Positions 56,650-64,000 of a DNA stretch of 64,000 nt are shown piece after piece; positions within the stretch are counted from its first letter, which is position 1, and every line of letters starts with the position of its first letter. A model generated the notes under the pieces. That model ran no database searches. It saw nothing but the letters and a program-made list of their open reading frames with translations, and had not been told where the DNA came from. Both the position numbers and the translations under genes were made by a program. The DNA is from Isoetes taiwanensis (Eukaryota > Streptophyta > Lycopodiopsida > Isoetales > Isoetaceae), in the NCBI GenBank assembly GCA_021234155.1, contig JAJEKV010000047.1:8844033-8908032 (forward strand), written 5' to 3'.

Positions 56650-57229
56650 TGATAAACTTAAAAAGAAATTATTTAGCACATATATTAGAGCAAAAGGATC
56701 ACAGATCTTCTATTCCCTTGTATCAAATACAAGTTAGATATTTCATAATGCTACCTTACCAAATAATCTATAAGGACAATATAACAACTTATTGCAATAT
56801 CTTCAATAGCGGCATCACTTACAGTAGCATTATATTAGGCCCCCCGAAATCCCAATCTCCCTTTTGGATATCATGCCGGAATCACTCTAAAAGGACTCGA
56901 AACCTTATTTACAATACTCCTTGATTTATCCAGATCAATCCGGCAGCTGTGCCGGACCGATAGCTACAGTTTTCGGTTCCCTCCGATGCCTTATGAAATC
57001 GCCCTTAGGCACGTAGTGCCTTGCTAATTTAAGCTCAATGTTTCTACTAATGGTTTCGTTTAACCATTAACCATTACTTCAACCATTAACCATTACTTCA
57101 AATATTGTGGCTTTCAACCTTATCCACTTACACCATTGGGATTTCCCTAGAAAACTTCTCACATGATTTCCCTTTAATAGGCAGTTCAGTCCCTGATATA
57201 TGTACTGTTATTATATGATCATTCCAACA
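56650..57229 (-). repeat. Copia 5' LTR
   Basis: 580 bp, starts TGATAAACTT; see 3' LTR. Confidence 0.95.
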
Positions 57230-57234
57230 ATCCC
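57230..57234. repeat. Copia target site duplication ATCCC, right
   Basis: Matches 51654-51658; LINE sequence resumes at once. Confidence 0.9.
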
Positions 57235-57422
57235 TAGGGAGAGAGGGCTTGCCTAGTAGCTTACCTTGCTTCAGCCAGTAGGACACGAACCTCAGGGCCA
57301 GAGATGACTCATTCTGAAGAGCTCTCCAGACAAGTTTAGCTGCCAGAGCCTGAGCTTGTACAAAGGGATCTTTGCAACCCAAGCCTCCATCCTTCTTGTC
57401 TCGACATAGCTCGGACCAAGCC
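57235..57422 (+). repeat. Duplicated segment, copy 2 (after the copia insertion)
   Basis: Continues LINE copy 2 (minus-strand AWSELCRDKKDGGLGCKDPF ...) up to AAGCC at 57418-57422, exactly where copy 1 meets its LTR. Confidence 0.95.
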
Positions 57423-59029
57423 TGTGACGTTCCAACATAATATACGCCCCGAATACGTATATTATACTGCCACGTCACCCGTACATGTCACGGATGACAT
57501 GTACTTGCGAGATGTATAGGGTTGCACCTAGGGGGCAAGGGTTGCACCTAGGGGGCAACATTGAATGTTGTGCATGTTAAATAAACATACACAATTAATA
57601 ACCCCATGGACCCCATTGCCAACCCATTTGGCCAATATCTAACCTAACCCTAAGGGTTTCTATAAAAGGGCTTTCTCCTTAAACCCTAAACCTTTCTTCT
57701 CTTTGCATTTTAGGGTTTTTCCTAGAGCTCCTTTCCTCTCTCGAGTTCAGGGTTCTCTTGAGCCATTTCGGCCAAGTATGGACTTCAATCCGCATTGCTG
57801 AGCTCCGGAAAGCCGGATTTGCACAACAGATTATCGATTAGCAGCCATCTTCAGCAAGATCGGGAGCATGGGCCTTAGAGGGTCGAGCGGGTCAAGGAGC
57901 GGTATCTAGTTGTTCTGTTGTGCAAAGCCGTCTTTGGGCAAGGCAATAGGCTGGTTTAGTATGTTAGATCAACTCTAGAGGCCTTATAGATCCCGAGATC
58001 ATAAGCCCTAACTAAGGAACCTAACTCTGTTGTTTAGGTAGATAGATTAGACGATATTCTCTATTTCAGTTCTATGATGTTGTATGTATTTCACTGTGAT
58101 CTCCATGTATTGGGAAGGGGGTAGAGACCTAAAAGGCGTGTAGCGAGATGATCCTAGGTAGCACCACTAGTTCCCAATTATATGCGCCCGCGCCACAGGG
58201 AACCTTTGGTTGTGGGTGAAGGGGCTAGGCGGGTTGATAAGGAGGAACTTGTCTCATCACGGACTGACCCCTCGGTAGTAAGGCCTATCGGGGTCTCTCG
58301 TGGGCTAGGCTTAATGGCTTGTCCGCTGCGTGTGGGCAAGGCATGAGCTCGACACTCGTGGGGTGGTGAATATGACCTTCCGGTGAGTTCAAGTCGAATA
58401 AGGCGGTGGCCCTCTAGCCGCCTGTGATGAGCATGGATGCCTCACGGAGGGAGGCAACTCTCTTCCGCCTCATCGGGGCTGGGAAGATGCAACCCGTAGT
58501 AGTAGCCCCTCGGCTATTCATTCGCAGAGCTACGGCCAAGTCCCAACACTTTTCAGCCTACTCGCAAAGTGTGCACGGGAGGGGCGGATGGAGTGGACTA
58601 CCCTAAGCCATGTTCTATGCCGGCCAAATCCATTGCCATGAATTACGTGCGCAATGAACTCGGAGACCCTAGCCGTCATGGAGTCATCCCCCGAGTCCCG
58701 AGCCACGGGTAGGATCTCCCCTCTTATTATTTATGTTATGTGATGATGTTATTTCTATGGTATTGCTATCTCTGTGATGTTGTATTGTATTCACCTCTCG
58801 AGGTACTTGTATTTGTTTACTGTTAGTTGTGCTCACGTTTGTTTATTCACGCTTCCGCAGATAGGTCGACCTGATGGAAGACGGGTGAATGACACATCCA
58901 TTCTTCCCTTGCTGGCTCATCCCGATGGGGAGTGGAGTCAGTGGATGGCCCCCTGTCGCGGTAGCCGCCGGGGAATGCTCCTCCTTCGAATACGATGTGG
59001 GCATCGTATAAGGAGTAGGGGACGTCACA
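57423..59029 (+). repeat. LTR copy 2, apparently a solo LTR
   Basis: 1607 bp, flanked by AAGCC on both sides (57418-57422 and 59030-59034), with LINE sequence continuing on each side. That is the signature of a solo LTR. It carries the same TATA/telobox pair. It differs from copy 1 by small changes, many at CAG/CTG, and by a deletion near 57620. Confidence 0.9.
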
Positions 59030-59034
59030 AAGCC

Positions 59035-59937
59035 ACCTTGGCCATATCCCCCCCAAATGAATTTCCGGATTATAACTTGCATTTGGCTATATATACCTTT
59101 TTGGACCACCACGACAGATGAATAGTAGATATGCGAGGCAACTAGAACTGCATTGGCTACTGTAACTCTCCCAGATGTAGCCAAGGTCTTGGAAGACCAC
59201 ATTCCCACCTTTTTCCTGAGCTTGTCCAAGATAGGGGCCCATAAGCCCTTCATACTATCAGAAAGAACAAGGGGGAGTCCGAGGAGCTTAACTGACTCTC
59301 CATTTGCCACCACAGGAAACCTCAACCCTCTGGCTCTCGGATCAATATCAGTATCCAATGGCCAGAGGATTGAACATTTATTGGCATTGAGACCTATTCC
59401 TGAAATGACCTCAAAAGAGAGCATGATATGACGAAATGACTGAAAACTATTATCGTCATACCTGAGGAACATAAAGGTATCGTCAGCATACTACATGATT
59501 GTCAGCTTCTCTGTGCCTTCAGTGAAGGCCAGCCCTTCCAAGTTCCCATCTAGCATCTTCAGCCGAACCATTCTAGTTAGCAAATTCGCCATAATAATAA
59601 ATAGGTACGGTGCCAATGGGCAACCTTGCCTGATACCCTTCCTAAGATCAAAAATTTCGTAGGGTGACCATTGACTATACGGCGGATGCTTGATTATTCA
59701 TCCCCATAGCCAATCGCACAAACTGGGTATCAAAACCCATATGACTCATTACTTCTTGCAACCCCTCCCATCTCAAAGAATCATATGCTTTCCTGAAATC
59801 CATTTTGATAAGGACACAGTTTTGCTTAGAGGCACAGCACCAATGCATTCCTTCTCTAGCTGCCAAAAAATTGTCCAAAATGTATCTGCCTGGCAAGAAC
59901 GCAGACTGTTCTTTCCCATTAACTCTATTGAGAACGG
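59035..59937 (-). pseudogene. LINE reverse transcriptase core (5'-truncated)
   Basis: Minus strand from 59937: VNGKEQSAFLPGRYILDNFL, CVLIKMDFRKAYDSLRWEGL (motif A Asp), then in another frame KGIRQGCPLAPYLFIIMANL (motif B), and YADDTFMFLRYDDNSFQSF (motif C at 59490-59479). It continues with GIGLNANKCSILWPLDTDID and IRKFIWGGYGQGGF up to the LTR insertion at 59034. A TAG at 59493-59491 directly precedes YADD (Gln expected there), and one frameshift lies between motifs A and B. It continues on the other side of the LTR as 41059-40051. Confidence 0.9.
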
Positions 59938-59946
59938 GCATACAAC
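59938..59946. repeat. LINE target site duplication GCATACAAC, right
   Basis: See 39555-39563. Confidence 0.8.
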
Positions 59947-60340
59947 TTTGATTTCATTAATTTATTGTTTCTTTAATTTATTGTTTCTTTATTGCCTTTT
60001 ATTGTTTCTTTATCGGTTTTTTTCCTATCTTTAAATTCTAACCACCGATCTGGCGCATATTCCATCTTTTATGCCACATCAAAGGCTATCAAATTTTTGA
60101 TTCCAAATCTCCTTGCCACTTCCAATGGTCTAGAACGGACAAAGATGGAAACCAGAAAACAATCTAGGAGCTCAAGTGCAACCGCCCACTGTAATCAGGC
60201 TGGAGCCGAAGCAAGCACTTCAAATCCGGCCCGCCCAGCACTAGCAACTCTCAAACCCGTCCTGCCCATCACTTCAAATCCGGCTTCAGAAACAAAACCC
60301 TTCATCTCCAGAAACAAAGCTAGAGCGCTGTGGCGGCAGG
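59947..60340. other. Former 3' flank of the acetylesterase; no gene recognised
   Basis: This sequence was next to 39554 before the LINE arrived. It begins with repeated ATTTATTGTTTCTTTA units (about 59955-60015). Open frames have no domain. Confidence 0.4.
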
Positions 60341-60344
60341 GGCC

Positions 60345-60660
60345 TTCATGTCTTGGAGCAGGGTAGAGCCTTCATGTCCTAGAGCAGGCGCACCCACCTC
60401 CAACGGGAGCAGCTTAGATCTGTCAAAAGGCTCCAGGACTGTTCTGATGGAGCAGGGGAGCAGCTTAGCTTTGTCAAAAGGCAGTTCAATCAGCCTCATC
60501 AGAATCCTGCTCTGCGCCCCTTCTCATCCCGCTTCTTCTCATCCTGCCTCAAGCTTCTCTTGCGGCATGCCTCATCAAAATCCTGCTCTGCGCCTCAAGC
60601 CTCTCTTGCGGCATGCCTTCCTGGACCTCTCTTGCGGCATCCCTTCCTGACCTCTCCAGC
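60345..60660. repeat. Cluster of short direct repeats
   Basis: Phrases recur two to four times: GAGCCTTCATGTC, GGGAGCAGCTTAG, TGTCAAAAGGC, AATCCTGCTCTGCGCC and TCTCTTGCGGCATGCC. The array is irregular. Confidence 0.65.
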
Positions 60661-61124
60661 CGATCTCCAAAGCCAAATTTCCTTCTAAATTGACACCATG
60701 GAAACACAAATCCAAATTCACATATACTGTAATCTTACCGCCACTATTTTCCCCTGCCAATAAGCAGCTCAAACCGTTGCAAAAACACTCTCCACACAAT
60801 TTGGAATACAATACAGCCACCAAATCTGGGCCCAAGCATGCCAGAAATACCGCCCCCAAATATTAAACAAAATAATTAGAAGTTTATGAGAATATGTATA
60901 GCGTTATTTAATTTTTGGAGCCATGGTGCATACAATCATTGGATTTCTATGTGAGTGTTAGGTAATTTTGGTGTGTAAAGATCATTGCCATGGTAACTGC
61001 AAGAAATTTCCATGTTAAGCATGTTGTACCCTCAATAATTGAATAAATCTCAAACCCTTAAAACCTTCTTGTAGACACAACATTGTTAAAGTACAAATCT
61101 AGCTAGCTTTTATATATTATATAT
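60661..61124. other. No gene recognised
   Basis: AT-rich; no domain in any frame. Confidence 0.4.
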
Positions 61125-61169
61125 ACAAGAAACTTATCGCGGCGGCCAAGGCCGCCGCGAACGTTTCTC
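61125..61169 (-). repeat. Conserved GC-rich palindrome block, copy 2
   Basis: Palindrome 61138-61159, inverted relative to 30879-30923, with both flanks conserved (minus strand GAGAAACGTTCGCGG ... ATAAGTTTCTTGTA). Confidence 0.8.
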
Positions 61170-61530
61170 TTCTTCAACCCCCTGCTAAAGGTTCACTTGG
61201 CCAGACGGGAAGAATTAATGGTTCGCTTGGCTATGCCCACTCTTCTATAAGTTAAGCCATGAATTGTTGCTGAGAAATAAAGCAACAAATTATCCTAAAT
61301 AGCCATAATATACTAAAAAAAATACCACCTTTGCCAAATGAATTTCCAAAGAAATGGCGTCATATCAAGGAATGGCACATAAAGTATGCTATGAATGAAA
61401 AGCCCACAACGATGTGTGAATTTGTTCACTCTATAGTTACATGGCCTGATTTGGTTCTCCAAGAGATACAAATTACATGCGATCTCATTTCCTTTATTAA
61501 GAACCCATACTAAGGTTAGTTGTCATGAGC

Positions 61531-61640
61531 ACCACCTCTTTTTGCGACCAGTAAGCTTGGCCTTTCATAGAGAACCTTATTGCATACCACCTCTTTTTGC
61601 AGCCATTAAACTTGGCCTTTCATAGAGGACCTTATCACGT
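61531..61640. repeat. Two 55-bp tandem units
   Basis: Both units start ACCACCTCTTTTTGC, contain CTTGGCCTTTCATAGAG and end near ACCTTAT; second unit from 61586. Confidence 0.85.
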
Positions 61641-63035
61641 ACAATGTTCTCAGGAAGAAATTATCGATAAGTCTACATGAAGATGCAAATGAAAACTGAA
61701 ACTTTTGAACAAAATACCGTGTACTTATTTTAGGAACATCACTATAAAGCAACACGTTGACAGTTCATCGAGTATGAAACTTTCAACGACATGAAGATGA
61801 ACTAAAAATGCATAAAGGGAAAACGAAGCAAAAATCCTGTTTCCCAATAGGTTTTGCATGGCAACAGTGCATGATGCCTTTTCAACTACTTGAGAAACAA
61901 TATCTCAAAGTGCTTATGAAGAATGTTATGCTTTTTTCTAACAAAGGCTATTCTATTCTACAAAATTTCAATTCAAAAATAACTAGTTTGCATTGTTGCA
62001 AGGTGCACCTAGTTGCTATTTGCTGCCAATTGCAGGCCTTTAATGGCCATTTTAATAGAATAAAGATAAATCAATGCTGTAATGTTAATCTTAGGAAAGG
62101 AATATTCATGGCAAATTTAAAACGTTAAATAGGTGGTAGGTTGGTAGAAAACTTATTCAGCCTGCATTTTGTTGCCTCAAAATCATAATGAACATATGCA
62201 ACCTTGAACTAGCTGCTCTCTGCCTGCAAACCATGACTTAAAGGGATCCCATTCTATGCATAACCAAACTCTCTCTCAAATCGATGGCTAGAAAATCAAT
62301 ATATAGTTCGTGTTTAAATCCTCTGGCAAGGACAAACCAGAATGATTGATGTCATCTGCATCCATTGTGAGCAAAACATTCTGGAGTTACAGGACAACAT
62401 AGGAATGCAAAACTGCCAATAAAATGTTAAAGTTGATACCTGCAAGCGAGGAGATTGGTGCTTGATTGGTGCTTACAACTCCATCACCTCCATTCGCATA
62501 CTCAATGCATACAATAAATTGTTGCAACTCCCTCCGAATTGTTGCAACTGCCTCTGTATCAGTTGCAAATGCATAAGAAAAAGTATTTTAAATGTGCTTC
62601 ACAAAATCTAGCTCTCACAAGGTGGACATTTTTTCATTTATAAGCACGATCCAAGGGTCTTCCAGCAACCACCTCAGGGCCACCACCATGCATCTTCAGG
62701 CTCTTACTGTGCCAACAATAACTGAACACTGCAGATTCAACTCATTATCAATTCCCCAGTCTCTTGAGGCGACCAAGCATTATTTTTGCAAAGGTATGTT
62801 TTCCATCCTTATCAGTTGTGCAAAGACGGTTGAAAAAGCCTCTATCCAACTGTGTTCAATGACAAAAAATGCATGCATCTATGGCAGCTACAGAAGGTCA
62901 TTAGCTGCATACCAATAATATGCCAAGTAGGATCCAAGTACTGTTGAAGGAAGCATAGACAACAAAATCTCAAGACAACTTCAGAAAGGGAAATCTAACA
63001 AAATCAACTTCTCTATGGCAAAAGCTAACTTCTAA
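61641..63035. other. No assignable gene
   Basis: Open frames at 61808-62128 and 62592-62918 show no domain. On the minus strand, where further exons of the carrier gene should lie, only a weak piece (ILLSMLPSTVLGSYLAYYWY, about 62990-62900) is faintly carrier-like; I do not claim it. Confidence 0.4.
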
Positions 63036-63039
63036 AATT

Positions 63040-63970
63040 GGCCGCCTCGGAATTTCGTGGCCACATTGGCTGCTAATCTATTTACAACGGAAAGCTCTTT
63101 GTCATCTCCTGTAAACAACATGTGTCAAGCATGTTTTCCTACATGCAAACACCAGAAACATTGCTTACCTTGTACATTTCATAAGCAAGTAGCTGCACTG
63201 CACTATATGGTACAACTCGAATAACCTGCCAAGAGGGCACTTATTAAATATATTTGCATCAAGTTTTCAGAAATCTTTTTCAAAGGCTTGTTAGACCCTC
63301 CATACATATTAGTTGACATAATAATCGACATTCTATGAGCGAACTACTACTGTGGAAGGTTTCCTTTCCAAAGAGTGATAATACCATCATCCCGCCCAAT
63401 TTTGACTAGAGCACAGAAGGCAAACCATTTGATGCAATTTAACTTTGCGGTGATGATATGTCCTGTAAAGGTACAATAATGATGCACAAGTATTAGGCAT
63501 TGCAACCTGCCAGTTCAATTATATTTTTCTATACATATTGTTCGCCTACATATTTCAACTAAATTTACTGAAAGGAAATTCAAAATGGCATTTGCATTTG
63601 ATAAATATTCATAGATTCTTTCCATTTCTCATTTTGCAAGAAAAATACCTCGATAAACCCAATGCTCTTCTTGGCACCTTCTCTTTGGAGCTCTGAAGTA
63701 ACCCATGAACCGAGATGACCAAAATACACGCACATTACATTCACCGAGGATAATCGCCTTATATGAAAATGGAAGCCTTGAATTTCCGCAATGCCATCTG
63801 GACACCTGCATTAGAAGCTTCACTCTGTCGAGGGGAGCCGTCCAGATTTTCGCATGGCGCACCAAAGAATTCGCTTGACCCACAAACAATGCCAAATCAT
63901 TGGGAATATAATTCATCAAAGCAACGGGATGTCCAAGAAGCTCGCTTCCGACTTGGGTTAAAACCCTTCC
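63040..63970 (-). pseudogene. Mitochondrial-carrier-family gene, thylakoid ADP,ATP carrier (TAAC)-like, partial
   Basis: Exon-like pieces run co-linearly on the minus strand. About 63970-63806: GSELLGHPVALMNYIPNDLA then AKIWTAPLDRVKLLMQ, ending at a GTGTCC donor; PLDRVK is the carrier signature Px(D/E)xx(K/R). 63692-63649: ELQREGAKKSIGFIE, then GTATTT donor. 63405-63350: VKIGRDDGIITLWKGNLPQ. 63225-63169: VIRVVPYSAVQLLAYEMYK, CAG acceptor and GTAAGC donor. About 63127-63040: MLFTGDDKELSVVNRLAAN. Together these match the first third of plant plastid adenylate carriers of the TAAC type. Signs of decay: exon phases of the first two pieces do not fit, a G is missing at the donor after GNLPQ, the Gly-rich first membrane helix is replaced by QANSLVRHAKI, and the reading stops after RLAAN. 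The 5' end lies beyond the window. Confidence 0.7.
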
Positions 63971-64000
63971 TTATGACAATTGTTTCCTCAATTTCCATAA

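Larger units (their letters stand above)
51659..57229 (-). mobile_element. Ty1/copia retrotransposon, complete length, recent
   Basis: 5.57 kb on the minus strand, inserted in the LINE copy 2. LTRs of 579 and 580 bp (TGATAAAC ... CCAACA) differ at only about six positions, roughly 99% identical by eye. The ATCCC target duplication is perfect. The primer-binding site and polypurine tract are present. Order on the minus strand: gag, zinc knuckles, protease, integrase, RT, RNase H, the Ty1/copia order. The coding region has a frameshift after gag and two near 53340, plus substitutions at catalytic positions in integrase and RT. Confidence 0.95.
39564..59937 (-). mobile_element. 5'-truncated L1-type LINE, split by later insertions
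   Basis: The poly(A) tail (minus strand) is at 39566-39576; the truncated 5' end is at 59937. The original insertion is about 2.8 kb: RT from 59937 down to 59035, then, across the LTR insertion, the C-terminus from 41059 down to the tail. The shared 9-bp GCATACAAC at both outer edges proves one event that hit the acetylesterase 3' flank. It is now interrupted by the LTR element (AAGCC duplication), a partial duplication (49926 onward) and a copia element. Endonuclease and ORF1 are missing. Confidence 0.85.

Noticed and set aside
62900-62990. Further carrier exon (LSML...)
   Set aside because: Only four residues match the expected family segment; the rest does not.

Overview
This window looks like nuclear DNA of a land plant. 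It has intron-rich plant-type gene remnants (pectin acetylesterase, plastid-type adenylate carrier) embedded in plant retrotransposons: a Ty3 chromovirus, Ty1/copia, L1-type LINEs with poly(A) tails, and LINEs with microsatellite tails. I see no bacterial operons, rRNA genes or convincing tRNA genes. The gene-poor, nested-repeat texture and a Rep-like transposase relic lean towards a large-genome seed-free plant such as a fern or lycophyte; that is inference, not proof.

Layout. 1-17 kb: decayed repeats. At 460-1260 is a remnant of a Rep/HUH-like protein with an H-x-Q motif and a YxxK motif. Three plus-strand LINE fragments follow (about 1.8-2.2, 5.2-7.0 and 7.9-8.7 kb); two of them share a 3' terminus ending in different microsatellites. 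Two minus-strand L1-type LINE tails lie at 7.3-7.9 and 13.5-14.7 kb, and a poly(A) retro-insertion with a 14-bp target duplication at 11.24-12.38 kb. 17,033-30,180: a complete-length Ty3 chromovirus on the minus strand (LTRs, TGATG target duplication, PBS, PPT, gag, protease, RT, RNase H, integrase, chromodomain). Its gag-pol is broken by frameshifts, but a 462-486 codon accessory ORF with its own upstream TATA box is intact. 30-37 kb: foldback sequences, a minisatellite and a few exon-like segments. 37,203-39,379: an 11-exon pectin acetylesterase gene, clean in its 5' half and frame-disrupted in its 3' half.

39.1-59.9 kb is the most informative part. A 5'-truncated LINE (target duplication GCATACAAC at 39,555 and 59,938) landed just downstream of the acetylesterase. 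An LTR element distantly related to the chromovirus (LTR about 1.6 kb, target duplication AAGCC) then entered the LINE. A segment starting inside the penultimate acetylesterase exon is present twice (39,141 and 49,926), each copy running through LINE sequence into an LTR. The second LINE copy was later split by a Ty1/copia element (51,659-57,229, target duplication ATCCC). The second LTR behaves as a solo LTR. This is either a local duplication followed by LTR-LTR recombination, or two haplotypes joined in the assembly. 60-64 kb: repeats, a second copy of a GC-rich palindrome, and exons of a thylakoid/plastid ADP,ATP-carrier-like gene on the minus strand that seems degenerate.

A window-wide peculiarity is that differences between duplicated copies concentrate at CAG/CTG trinucleotides, often as small indels. 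CWG is the CHG methylation context of plants, so methylation-linked sequencing error is a serious possibility and could explain many frameshifts here.
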